Source of the DNA: Bryum argenteum
Taxonomy: Eukaryota; Streptophyta; Bryopsida; Bryales; Bryaceae
Direction: 5' to 3'
Assembly: GCA_037043015.1 (NCBI GenBank)
Contig: CM073322.1
Span: forward strand, 19,231,601-19,295,600
Length of the DNA stretch: 64,000 nucleotides
Shown piece by piece: positions 12,290-23,986 of this stretch (position 1 is the stretch's first letter; each line of letters begins with the position of its first letter). Both the position numbers and the translations under genes were made by a program. Under the pieces are notes generated by a model. That model was not told the origin of the DNA, did not search any database, and saw only the letters and a program-made list of their open reading frames with translations.

Positions 12290-12610
12290 ACCACAAGAGT
12301 TGTTAGTTAGTCTTACGTGAAGATTAATGTAAGAGGTAACTTCTGATAAATATCACTATTTCTCAACTCTCTTGAGATTAGTGTTCACTATGGGTCGCCA
12401 ATGCAATCAACGTCCCTTGACTTTTCTTCAAGCCACCAATTGCACCAATTCTAATAACTTCTTCCACTTGCAAAAAATTTCGCCTACTCTCACATTTAGT
12501 GCTATGGTTTGACGATTAGTGTTGTAACACTATGGTGACATGTGACATTTAGCGTTAATATTTAATACTTAACACGGTTTACAATAAACAACTCTAACAC
12601 TAATTAACAA
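12290..12610 (-). repeat. Right arm of a long inverted repeat (partner 7,640-7,925)
   Basis: Reverse complement of the left arm: 'ccacaagagttgttagttagtc', 'ctctcaactctcttgagattagtgttc' and 'cactatggtgacatg' (shown in pieces) pair with the left arm in the same order. The arm is slightly longer here. It bounds a 5-kb region that could be one nested composite insertion. Confidence 0.65.
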
Positions 12611-14246
12611 CTCTTGTGTAGCACAACAACATTACAGTACACTGTATCACTATCCTAATGCATGAACTCTGGGTGAGCATTAAACACGACACCTTTCCAA
12701 CTTTTAAGGATCGATCCAATTGAGCTTGCTAATTGAAGCATAACGGCATCAGTCACTTTATAAATGCATGCACACATTTAACCTTTAAGAATTAATCCAA
12801 GTGTCCAAAATCCATGGATGAGATGTCAGTGCCTTTCAGTTTTATTTCGATATCATGTGCACATGCTCACGTCCACTACCCTCCCAGATTTAGAATGCCA
12901 TTAGATTCTGATGTCACTTTAAGATAATGTCAAAACATGTGACCTCACCACTATACATGCACCATGGACTTCATACACAAATTTGAATGAACCCTACTCT
13001 GAGTCAGCTCCAGCAATTTCAGCTGAGGTTTCAAATACTAGTTGCAGTGGCAATTTGTGATGAGGCATTGGCAACCGAGGGCAAGTTGAAACCTGAGTAA
13101 GTAATATTCAAGTCTCATGCCGATAATGATTTCCAACAGCCCGCCTATTGCAGAGCTCCTTGCAAGTGACAAAAGTCTCATTTCACCACCACCACGATGT
13201 TTCATAATTTAACGACACTTGCCAGAATCAGTCATCAATACAGGCACGTGCTGCCTTTTGAAGAATGTGATTCCTCAAATCGCTCTTCGAACAAGGAATG
13301 TGCGGCCACTCACTCATCAACCCAACCGAATTCCAGACTCTGAGAACAACAATTTCCCACTGGGCTTTCTGTCTTTTGAAACTCGCAAGAGCCCATAGCT
13401 AAGGCCCTGATCACTCCTCTATCAGTTGAGTGAAAGCAAGGTCTATGTAGTGTCGCAATTAATCAAATTACTAACAAATAGTGGATTTCGTGCTTGAGAG
13501 TGGGGGGCTGATTTGAGCGAGCCCTAAAAACGAATCTTGTTCCATGGGCACTCGGTGGCCCTGCTTGGGAGCATTGGGACATGCAGCTCTCATGATGATG
13601 TTCCGGGGCACAGAGGAATGTGCATGCTGAATGATATTATTCTCTTGTCAAGGTTTACATGAGGGCCATGTGTATGGAAGTGCTACTTGAATTGTCACTT
13701 ATGAGATTTTATTCCATATCTTGCAATTTACCAAGCTGGTCAGGACGGTGAATGCATGCTACTCTGTTATACAAAATCACATCGTGATGAGAAATATACG
13801 GTGCTCTTTCAGAGGAAGTTTTATTCTGCTCATGAGTGTTTCAAAAAGAAAGAGATGGGACCAGTGGACAGATTGAGTATGGCCCAAGCAGCATCTGGAT
13901 ATTGAAGAATCGGGTATCGCAGGGTATCAGTCAAACCAACGGGTATGTGGAATCCGAAATGCCTTGCAAGCGAGTTTTAGGGTTTCAGGATCCTGCAGTT
14001 AGTAGCGATCTAGCGGGATCGAAGTGGAGCCTCGCAGGTGAACGATCAATCTGGAGGTCAGTTCGGCTTCTGATCAAGAATCTGTATCCTAATTGTAACT
14101 GACCTTTAAGTCTCGATTTTTCCTCGAAGTTTAAGGATCCGCTAAGCTTTGTGAATTGACATTGTTATGCTAGAAGCGGGTTAATTGAAGGAAGCGGCGT
14201 GAAGTTGCTCTGAATTCAACGAGTTATAGTATTCATTCTTGTGAAA
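12611..14246. promoter_or_regulatory. GPN3 upstream region
   Basis: No supportable gene. An 88-codon frame at 13,836-14,102 has no domain and is more likely promoter or 5' UTR. A telo-box-like TTTTAGGGTTTC lies near 13,975, about 270 bp before the GPN3 start. Plant housekeeping and ribosome-related promoters often carry this motif. The transcription start is not visible. Confidence 0.4.
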
Positions 14247-16631
14247 ATGCGTTACGCTCAGCTCGTGATCGGGCCCGCAGGCAGCGGCAAGGTACAACTT
14301 ATTCCGAAGGCGCTCTTTCTTAAAACTCAATGTGCAGGAAGAATAGGCAGTGAGTTCATTGCTTGCCGGTGGAAATGGCCAAAATGCTGGTTGAATCTTG
14401 AAAACATCCGGTGAAAGTACAAGAATTTTTTTTTTTCCTAGAGGCAGTAATCGGACTAGGCATGTGAAAAAGACTGATTGAAAATGGGAGAATTGCCGGT
14501 GAAGCTTGAAAACCTACCCGAACGTTGGAGAGGAAATTAGTTTTTGTAATAGTTTGTGATTTTGTTGGGAAGCTGATGCGATTGCTTGTTGCAGTCGACC
14601 TACTGTAAGAATGTCTTCGAGCACTGCCAGAGTATCGGCAGGACTGTTCATGTGGTGAACTTGGACCCTGCTGCCGATCATTTCGAGTACCCTGTCGCTA
14701 TAGGTGAGTGCTCTGCAATTATGTTACAACTCTTTGAATAGGAAATGGAACGGAATCCTAATTATTGCGTTCAATACAGATATCCGGGAGCTTATATCTC
14801 TAGAAGATGTGATGGAGGAGCTAAAACTTGGACCTAACGGAGGCCTTATATACTGCATGGAGTATCTGGAGGATAATCTCGACGACTGGCTGGCAGAGCA
14901 GTTGGAAGACTATATCGACGATGATTATCTGATCTTTGATTGTCCTGGTATGTTTGTATTCGAAACTGCTCTTGGACGCTCTTGACTTTAACAAAGGAGA
15001 AGATAGTTTAGGTTTTGTGCTGGTGTGTGATTCTCGGATGGGATCATACAAACAAAAATATTCTACATGTCATTGAATTATTTCGAGTGGTCTCTGCTTG
15101 GATTTGCGGGACAAGTTTCTCGAGTATTCAGAGTTTGTTAGGCCAGCAAAGAGCATTGAAGATTCGTTTCGTTTCTTTGTAGTTGCAGTATTATAAATTT
15201 GTGCTTTGTTCGAAGTAGTGGCCTTATTGTGGTTGTGATGAAGTAGAACAATATAGGATTGCCATTGGAGGCATCTGAAGGTGTTGGATGCAACAGCAGT
15301 TTAAGACTGTCGAGCTTTATCCACTAAGCAAATTATGAGCTTTGAATGTGCGCTTATTCTTAAGTACAAAATACAACATTCTTGGAATCGATACTATTAA
15401 GTTGGTCAATATGAACTAGTCTGAATATGAATGATGTGGTACTGACGACTCTAATCTGGATGATTGAGTTTATAAAGAACAGTTCTGTGATTTTATGCTA
15501 TCTGTGGATGCAGGTCAAATAGAATTGTATTCACATATTTCCGTGATCCGTTCGTTCGTGGATCAGCTGAAAAGATGGGATTTCAATGTTTGCGCTGTTT
15601 ACATGACTGACTCACAGGTCAGCAGACAGTTCATATCGGTCTTTGTTGCATGAGTTTTGTATGAGGATAATCTCTAACATGCTTTAATCTTGTCAATGTG
15701 TGCACAGTTTGTGTCAGATGTCACCAAGTATATTAGTGGTTGTATGGCTTCACTTTCAGCTATGATACAGCTAGAACTTCCGCACATCAATGTGTTGACA
15801 AAGGTCGATCTTCTTCCTAACAAGCGTGACGTTGATAGGTGGGGACGTGGTCTTTTCGCAAATTAAACCTTTAGCTTCCATTTTATCGCAAATTAAACCT
15901 TCAGCTTCCATTTTATTGCATTTTGTGCTAGTTGAAGGGTTTTGCTTTTCTCTCTTCTTTTGTTCACGTGGATTTTCCTATAACCTGACTTCAGTTCTTT
16001 GGACTAATAATTATGTGGATGGCCAGGTTCTTGGATCCTGATGTACGGCTTCTTTTTGATGATCTAAATGCTAACATGGCACCACGCTTCCGGAAGTTGA
16101 ACCATGCACTTGCTGAACTGGTACGCATCAATCATTTTCTTCGTGGTAGTCTGTAATTCGTTCAAGGTCTTCAGCTATCTCGTTTAGCTACTCTAATAAC
16201 CAGGGATTTTTCTGGTCCTCAAATGGAGTTTCTTATAGATTTATTCCTAATAATTTTTGATCAGCACTTCGACCTGTAAAGTCAAGTATTGAGTATCATG
16301 TGTTCTTCGCAGGTGGATGATTACAGCATGGTGAACTTTGTGCCGCTCGACATACGAAAAGAAGACAGGTTTGCTTTCAACCCAATCAAGCTGAATGTTT
16401 ATTATCAGCTTCATGGCACTGAACTGCTCCAGATTTTTCCTGGAACTTCGAGCACTCAGCCCTTGTTATAAAGGTCAGGAGTTGTTGCAAACTACTGGTA
16501 GTGATGCTTGTTGTTGGCACTATTGCAGCATCCAGTACCTCTTGTCCTGCATTGACAACTGCATTCAGTATGGAGAAGATTTGGAACCCAAGTTGAAGGA
16601 ACGTGATCCTGAGGATGCTGATGATGAGTGA
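14247..16631 (+). CDS. GPN3: GPN-loop GTPase 3
   Basis: Eight exons join without a frame break to 269 codons: 14,247-14,291; 14,595-14,703; 14,780-14,947; 15,514-15,617; 15,708-15,838; 16,027-16,120; 16,313-16,368; 16,529-16,631. All introns are GT-AG. The protein shows the P-loop GPAGSGKST (9-17), the diagnostic Gly-Pro-Asn insertion (69-71), DCPGQIEL (105-112) and TKVD (173-176), followed by an acidic C-terminus. This is the order and length of eukaryotic GPN3. Members of this family dimerise through the GPN loop and, with GPN1, help assemble and import RNA polymerase II; they act in the cytosol. The start is the first ATG directly before the P-loop, as in other members. No key residue is missing. 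A poly-A tract and a repeat follow the 3' UTR at about 17,010. Confidence 0.96.
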
Positions 16632-17085
16632 GCAGCAGCTGAGTAAGAATGTCAGTCGCCAATGGTTCGGAAGTATGTACTTGTTACGTCGGTAGTGGCA
16701 GCATGTCAATGAACTGAATGAAATTCGTGCACAGCTTCCCTCGTCTAGACTAGGAAACTGACTACCATCAGTAATTCTGAAGGTTGTAAGCAACCTTGAA
16801 AGAAGGCCAACTCAAATCGCTTCACAAATTTGCCGGCAACAGTGTAACGTTTCTGAGCGATTTTTCGAAGTTGAAGCATAACGTATCGATTCCTGACACT
16901 ATGCTGTCCGTAAGCAGCACTGTGCCTTGCTCATTGAGAGGACTTAGTCCCACAATTCTGTATAGCTTGTTTTGAAGGTGCTTCTGGAGGTTTTTATTGT
17001 CGTTTTTCAAAAAAAAAAATTAAAATTGAACCAGACCTCCAGAAAAAAAAAAAAAAAAAAAAAGTGGCCCATATTAGGTCCCATA

Positions 17086-17500
17086 TTAACCCGTAAAGGC
17101 CCAAATGGTTTTATATGATTTTGCCCAGCCTAGACGAAGGGTTTAAAATTAATATCTTTGCCTAGGATTTTTACTGGGTGCTCTGTTACTACAAAGTATA
17201 TGCGATAAAATTTGCAAAGCCAAATTCCATTTTCAAAACCTTCATTTAGAAATTCTATGTTACAAGTCCAAATAGGGCAGTAAAAATATAGACTTTTTTT
17301 GAAATTTTTCTAAGAAATATTTTCATTACTAAATCATTATTTTGCATGAGCTTACTCAACTTGATTACTTACATGAAAAAAAATATGAGCAGATTTTTTG
17401 GAGTAACAATCATCAAGTCTCCCTTGGCACCATTTAGATTATGTCTTTTAGGCAAAGCCCAAAAAAACTTTTCAGTCAACTTTGAATGTAATGATCATGC
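17086..17500 (-). mobile_element. Family E element, partial copy
   Basis: Starts TTAACCCGTAAAGGCCC and runs collinear with the reverse complement of 54,412-54,997 ('atatctttgcctagg', 'gggtgctctgttactacaaa', 'tttgcaaagccaaattcc'). The far end is not recognisable, so the copy is truncated or diverged. A 21-bp A-tract (17,043-17,063) lies just before it. Confidence 0.5.
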
Positions 17501-18467
17501 GACCGGATCCAACCGGTGGTCTTCAAGATCATAATGTCACAAGAAAAATAAACTACCTCCATTAACTTAATTGGAAAAGCGTGCCAACTATGTCAAAGGG
17601 TTCTTGGACCTTCTTCTATAAATACCTTAAAGCCTTTTGGGGAGATACTATGTTGGGTATCTCTTAAGCAGTAATCGTTAGGTAGGAACTAGGACAATGT
17701 TCACTACTGGAGGGGTCAGTAGTCGGGCCATTGGTGTGATGACCATACATACATCCAAGGATAGGTCAAATGAACACTAAAATCACGCCGGCCTCTAAAT
17801 AGGTTGGAGTTTCTTTTCTCCTTTTTTATTTCTCAAGGCCATAAATACTTGGAAATTGAATACCTTGGGATTCCGTTCACCCAATTCGCACTCCAATTGT
17901 TGCATGCACCTCTATGTAAAAATCCGCTTTCAACGACACCTCATGTGCCATGATCCGACCAGCGGTGCCCGAGATCATAATGACATCACTCACTCACACA
18001 CAAACTAAAACCTACACTTTTAGTCATCGTAAACTCAAAAAAACTCAAACTTGCATTCAAAGTGGGCACATTTGATAGTTTTTTTTTTTTTTTTTTTTTC
18101 AGTTTTGAGGCCTTGTTCCTTTACGATACAAATTACACAACACCACCGACATCCATGTTTCCTTCTACCGGATCAAATAGACATAATTTCAATCTCAAAG
18201 TGTCTCTTAAAATTCACAGTTGATGACGTTTTGAAAAATTATTTTCTCAATTTTGCATGAGAGAAGCACGAGTTTACCAAGAAAAGCTCAAAAAGAGAAA
18301 GAACAAGGCCTTGTCGGAACCTCCCAGTGCGATCTCATTTACAGTTGACATTACAGTTGAGCTAGGGTTTAGGGCTTAGAGTTTGGTCGATCGAGATTCA
18401 GGAGCATTCAACGATGCGCATACCCGATTGCAAGTGCTTGGGCTGTTAACAGATTCGCAAGATCGAG
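17501..18467. promoter_or_regulatory. DPM2 upstream region
   Basis: Mostly AT-rich with a 20-bp T-run at about 18,080-18,099. TAGGGTTTA at 18,363-18,371 is a telo-box about 100 bp before the DPM2 ATG. No gene seen. Confidence 0.4.
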
Positions 18468-18804
18468 ATGGAGCTCGGGGACAGGGCGATCGGGTTTCTG
18501 CTATTGCTCTTGAGCACAAGTCTCTTTTCCTACTACACGTTCTGGGTCATCATCACGGTAACATACCTCTCTTTCTCTTTCAGTAAGTAAATGCTTCCAT
18601 CGCCATTTTCTCATGGTGGAGCTTTGAACCTCAACGCAGCCTTTCGTGGATTCGGATCACTTCGTCCACAATTACTTCCCCGCGCGTGAGTACGCAATTA
18701 TCATTCCCGGCATCGCTCTCGCGTCCCTCGTCTGCTTCGTGCTTATCTTTGTCGGCGTCGTTATGGTGCGATCCAGCGCCAAGTCAAAACCTAAGACGGC
18801 CTGA
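18468..18804 (+). CDS. DPM2: Dolichol-phosphate mannosyltransferase subunit 2
   Basis: Two exons (18,468-18,557 and 18,640-18,804) give 84 residues, the usual length of this small subunit. Residues about 8-30 form the first membrane segment, with the family signature SLFSYYTFWVIIT. Exon 2 opens with PFVDSDHFVHNYF, a luminal loop conserved across eukaryotes, then EYAIIIPGIAL and a second membrane segment. A lysine-rich tail (SAKSKPKTA) follows. DPM2 is known to anchor and stabilise the catalytic DPM1 in the ER membrane for synthesis of Dol-P-Man, used in N-glycosylation and GPI anchors. The intron splits exactly between the two halves. A possible 3' UTR intron donor follows the stop (acag|gtttgt), unproven. 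Confidence 0.96.
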
Positions 18805-20062
18805 AGAATTACATTAACAGGTTTGTCATTATCCCTCCCTTCCAAGCATGCAATTCTACAAGTCTGAGTGGAGAGCTCCAAACCCTAAATAGTAGTTACG
18901 CAACGAGTGATTTGCGATTTCTGAAGACTTCAACTGTCGTAAACAGAAAGAGTCCAATAGATTGAATAGCATGGAATGTGGTGTGCACGATGAATTGATA
19001 TTGAATGTGATTTTTGTAATAAGCTCAAAATCTACTACAGGAATGTAGGGTTGGATTCTCCAGCACAACGGGCCTCTCGGAGGGGAGGATGTGCTGTGTC
19101 AGTTATGGGCTGAAGGAGCTGCCATTTTTACGTCGATTTTGCAGGTGCCTGTGAAATCTTCCCAGCTATTGCAATCCAGATGCTCTTTGTGTAGATATTG
19201 AGGATTGTGTATAGTGCTGGTCTGATTGGAAGTTTGCTACAATGTATGCTGTTGCATACTCTTGCAATGAGGCTGATTTGTTTACGAAGCTTCGGGAGAT
19301 GTAGTTTGAAACTTGATTGGGAAAAGAAAGAGTGTACCAACGCATATTGAGCTATGCTTGAGTGAGTGATATCTAGCAGATTCGTAAATACAAACCCTTG
19401 TGGCACGGAATGAGAAGAACATAGCAGCTGGTTTTTGTCTTCCCTTGAAGTTATGCACTTGGTACTCACACATTTGTATTGTGAATGTATGCATGCGTCT
19501 TGGTTTCTTCTTGTTGAATCACTTCTTGTGTTCTACGCACAAATTTGCGGTTGGAATGTATCACAATCATTGCTCAGTTTTAGCAAATAGGGAATTTTCA
19601 TACAGGGGATTAGCAAATAGGGAACAATTGCAAATTGTTTAACCATGTGAAAAATATGTATGAGCTAAAAAAAAACTAAACTAACTACATTAGTCAAAAA
19701 GAATCACTGTTAGTCTAATTTACAGTGGGACTGGAGTTTGTATCTATCTATATCTATAGTGGTCATCTTGTGAAATGATAATCTTGTTCCCCTCTGTGTA
19801 AATATTTTGCAATTGTTCCCTTATTTGGACATTCTCTTTTTGACGTGTTCGCCTACATGAAAACTCTCCTGTATATCTCACGATGTAGGATTTTGCTGCG
19901 AAGAGGTTTGAGGAGAAGTTAATTTTTGTTGTTGAAGCGAGAATCTGCTTGCTCAATGTGGCGTTTGAGGTGCATTCATTGGTTGTTGTGTTACCAATAG
20001 GGACATTTGTTGATATGTTCAAGTGATTTGTATGCCAGAAACTATACATTGAATATCTACTG
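18805..20062. other. DPM2 3' region and intergenic DNA
   Basis: Contains the probable DPM2 3' UTR and then AT-rich DNA. A short doublet 'ttagcaaatagggaa' occurs near 19,580-19,623. Frames up to 113 codons on the minus strand lack domains. Confidence 0.4.
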
Positions 20063-20498
20063 AACCACCATAGCATGTTTGTTCATAAATTATTCTATTT
20101 TTTAAAAATGTAAAAAATTAGAAATTACAAGCCAAGAGGAATGAAAAGTTGGGAAATTATGAGTTGCTGCAACAGTCACTTGAATGAGTTATTGCAACAG
20201 TCAAAGCCTCCGATTCATCTCTCCTTTGCATAGGATTTTCCAAAAAACAAAAGAACGAATTTAAAAATAATAATTTTTAAAAAAATCAAAATTAAAAAAT
20301 CAAAAAATCAAAAAATTTAAAAAAAATAATTAAAAACATTTTTTAAAAAATATCAAAAAATTTAAAAAAATTTAAAAAGTTAAAAAAAATTTAAATTTTA
20401 AAAAATCTAAAAATAAAATCTATTTTTAATAGACGAATCTTATTTTTTCAAAAAAAATAAATATTTGTTCATTGAGGACCGAACCTGCCATGGTGGTA
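20063..20498 (+). mobile_element. TA-flanked MITE, family M2, copy 1
   Basis: Left end 'ccaccatagcatgtttgttc' and right end 'ggaccgaacctgccatggtgg' form imperfect terminal inverted repeats. The interior ('aaaaattagaaattacaagc', 'caagaggaa') matches copy 2 at 52,873-53,142. The middle is swollen by about 190 bp of A/T-only sequence (20,270-20,450). No coding frame. Confidence 0.75.
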
Positions 20499-21071
20499 TG
20501 GTATAATTGATACTCCAAGTGGGGTCTTAAACCAAGATACGCAAGTTTTTCTAAAGAGTTATAATTAAAACAAAAGGTGAGTTATCTACTTCATCCAATG
20601 ATGAATAACAACTTTGTTTTTTGGGATGACTTCCGATTTGATTCTAGTTCATGTGGTAGAAACCTTGAGAAAATCGAAGATAAGGCATAGATTTGAGTGT
20701 TGGGTTGGGTTTTGGACTATTTTTCCCTTCTATGACAGTTTTCACCATTGCAAGGCCATTATTTGTGCATAGAAATTTTTCTCATAGATTTTTCTTGTTC
20801 AAGGGTGTTATTGGGATGAAGGTAAACATCTTTCTAGTTGGTGATTTTTTCATTGTAATGAGTTTATTGGTGGCATTTTAACTTCAAAGTGAAAATGGTG
20901 AGATTTTGTGATGTTTTTTGAGTACTAATATGTTATGATCACGCAATCTATGAGGTCTCGTGACTCAAGATTTGAGCCACATGATGTACAATATGTCAAT
21001 ACAAGATTGTACGGTTGAGAATGTGTTCTTTTTTGTACAAATGAGTCAAAACATTTAGGGGTTAAGGGTTA

Positions 21072-21509
21072 TACCGTAGTAGGAAGGTAGGGTCGGCAAA
21101 AAATAATTCCCAAAAAAATTGTCGAAAAATAAAATAAATTAATGGAGTAATTTGTCGAAGTCAACAAAAATTAATTCAATGAAAAGCCGAAAAAGAAGAA
21201 AAAAAAGTCTACAAGTCGGAATCTTCAAAATTACAGCTGTAGAAGAAGCTCTTGAACAGGAAATGGTTGAAAATGGATGAAAATGAATGAAAATTAGCGA
21301 AAACAGCGAAAATGGATGAAAATTGAGCATTCAATGAATAGTATGAACGAAAATCAAACAAAACAGTTAGATAGCCGCCGGAAAAAATTAATGATGGCTA
21401 TAAGTAGCCGATTTTTTAATAATTGTTTTTGAGTTTGCCGACCCCTACTTTTTGAACTTCAATTAATTATTCGGCACAAAAGTGCCGACCCTGCCTTCCT
21501 ACTACGGTA
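21072..21509 (+). mobile_element. TA-flanked MITE, family M3 (438 bp)
   Basis: Terminal inverted repeats of 27 bp: left TACCGTAGTAGGAAGGTAGG then GTCGGCA; right TGCCGACCCTGCCTTCCTAC then TACGGTA, one mismatch. TA at both outer ends. The interior is AT-rich and carries repeated 'gaaaatgaatgaaaat'-type stretches. No coding frame. Confidence 0.85.
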
Positions 21510-21924
21510 CAAGATATCTAATAGTTATATACTGTGAGGCATACTTCGGAGGTTAGGAAGTCTAGTTGAAAAACCGAAATCAGTTATGAGTTTCTGAAGT
21601 AAGGTAATAATTTCCTTAGAAAATTTAAGATCATAGAACTTAGTAAGAAGAAGATTGTCCATCTCAATGGCAAGACCTTACACTTTACCACCTTAAATCT
21701 TTGGAAGATAATGGTTCTAGGACTTTGCTTTACAGAATTTTACATTAGCTCAATTAGAAATTTTGGTTTATATATTGCAAATATGAACTTAGCTAATCTG
21801 GAGCAATCAAGCAACCAAAAGAGTAAATATTTAGATGGAGTCCATTAAATTCTATCAACCAACATTTTTTGAAGGAAGCAATTGCAATTGATCTTTTTCG
21901 CACCATTTCTAGGAATTGGCCTTA

Positions 21925-21926
<2 letters not shown>

Positions 21927-22005
<79 letters not shown>
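21927..22005. repeat. TA dinucleotide microsatellite
   Basis: About 39 uninterrupted TA units. The Ile-Tyr frame across it is not a gene. Confidence 0.98.
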
Positions 22006-22007
<2 letters not shown>

Positions 22008-22019
22008 TTTTTAAATTTT

Positions 22020-22640
22020 GAGAAGATTATTCAAGGCTTTAAGGTTGCAATCTTAGTAGGAGAATGTCAAATCATATTACTCAAGGCTCTGGCTCTTGCA
22101 ATACAATTTGAATTATTATGACTTTATTTAAGACTTTGAGGCTGCAATCTTAGTAGGAGAATGTCAGATTATATTACTCAAGGCTCTGGCTCCTGCTCTA
22201 CAACTTCTGAATTTTTAAGACTTTATTTAAGGCTTTGATCTCAGTAGGAGAATGTCAGATCATATTACTCAAGGCTGGCTCCTGCAGTACAACTTTTGAA
22301 TTTTTAAGACTTTATTTAAGGCTTTGATCTTAGTAGGAGAATGTCAGATCATATTACTCAAGGCTGGCTCATGCAGTACAACTTTTGAATTTTTATGACT
22401 TTATTTAAGGCTCTGGGATTGCAATCTTAGTAGTAAGATGTCAAATCATATTACTCAAGGCTTTGCGGCTCCAATCTTAGAAGGAGGATGTCAAATCAAA
22501 TTTCGTGAAGCTCATACAATAATGTTGCTTCAAACTTTCAAGCTCATACAATAATGTTGCTTCAAACTTTCAAAAGTCCATCTAAGACTGCGAATTTAGG
22601 AGGATGTCAATCATATTTCATATGGCTCCTGTAAAATTAT
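22020..22640 (+). repeat. ~100-bp tandem repeat, about five copies
   Basis: The unit contains 'tcttagtaggagaatgtca', 'atcatattactcaaggct', 'ctggctcctgcagtacaa' and 'tttatgactttatttaaggc'. Successive units differ by substitutions and by loss of a short block. The last units decay after about 22,470, with a 32-bp doublet 'gctcatacaataatgttgct' at 22,511-22,571. Confidence 0.8.
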
Positions 22641-22934
22641 CATGGGAGAGAACAGGTCTTGCAAAAAACAATAATTTACTTCTAACTAGGCAATTCATTA
22701 ATCCCGTAATAATGACATATGTCATCATCCAATTAAGGAAAAATAACCATATCATTACTTACTTCCGTTAAGTTATACTGACAATATGCACCAACATCAG
22801 ACAATAGGGTTCTCAAATTTTGATTTGTGTAGAGATCTAAAACTAGTATAAACATTATATACTATGACAAGTGGAGCATACAGTGATTAAGCCGTGAACA
22901 ATTGTCTTCTTAAACAAACCTTAATAAGAGACTG

Positions 22935-23163
22935 TAAGGTAGGAGTGGCTAAACCGTCCAGCCCCAAAAACCGCACAGCAGGGTTCAAATATTCATAGGA
23001 AATTATAGGATTACTCAAAAAATGTCTTTTTCTTGGGGATGGATTTGCACTAGCTTTGCACATTATCGAAAAGTAATTAAAATTTTACACCACTATTCCA
23101 AGTATGCAAAGCTGAAATTCAGACGGTTTTTGGGGCTGGACGGTTTTAGCCACTCCTACCTTA
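22935..23163 (+). mobile_element. TA-flanked MITE, family M4 (229 bp)
   Basis: Near-perfect terminal inverted repeats of about 38 bp: left TAAGGTAGGAGTGGCTAAAC, right GTTTTAGCCACTCCTACCTT. Each continues into CCAGCCCCAAAAACCG or its complement. TA borders both ends. Its tip AGGTAG is shared with family M1, suggesting related transposases. Confidence 0.88.
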
Positions 23164-23986
23164 ATAGGAAGAAACAATTGCATTCTTCAGTGCATAACGT
23201 AGTAGGTGAAATGTCCATTCTTTAGTCTTCCAAAATTAAATGCTTGAAGAGAATATGCCCGTTCAATCGAAAATCTGACGCTGATTGACTAGTATGCGAC
23301 GGCCACCTTAGAATTCGAACACGGAAAATCTTTGAAGATTTAATGGTACGTTAATATTGTGTACATTCTCAGACTCAGTACGTACTTCGTTACCTGATCA
23401 TTAAAGTCCACACAAGGACCCTATCTGTTACTACTCAAATACCTTGGATGAATGTGAACCAAAACAAATTCGGCAAAAGAATCAACAAAAGAACCAAAAC
23501 TCTGCAAAAACCTGTCACTCATTATGAATGAACATGCTTCGTGGCCTACACGCCTCCACGTTCCTTCTTAAACATTTCTATACAGAAGCAAAGTCTGTCA
23601 CAAAAGGCACCTCCGTGAGCAGTACAGTAAAATCTGCAACAACAATGGCACCATGCATAGCAATAAACAGCCAACTGACCAACCAAGCTACCACGACCGA
23701 CGAAGTCTTGCAACAACACTCAAAACCTCCAAAGACTGCATCCGTATTCTTGCAACACCATTCGTATACTTGCAACATCGAAGCTAGCATTCGGGTTCTT
23801 GCAACATCGTCAAAACCTTCAAGGATTGCATTCGTCTGTATAAGACATTTCGTTGCAAATGCCGTGATAGTGAGGTCCTTGCAAAGCAAAGGAGCAGTAG
23901 GATGCCTCTGAAGGAGGAGGAGGGAGGCTCTGCTATGGGATGGTGAGCTTGGGGGAAAGAGCAAGAGCGAAGGGCAATACAGAGTT

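Noticed and set aside
13836-14102. 88-codon frame just upstream of GPN3
   Set aside because: No domain, close to the GPN3 start and spanning a telo-box; more likely promoter or leader.
21882-22121. Ile-Tyr repeat frame
   Set aside because: TA microsatellite artefact.
22020-22640. CRISPR-like spaced repeats
   Set aside because: Units are contiguous ~100-bp tandem repeats with no unique spacers, in a eukaryotic nuclear context.
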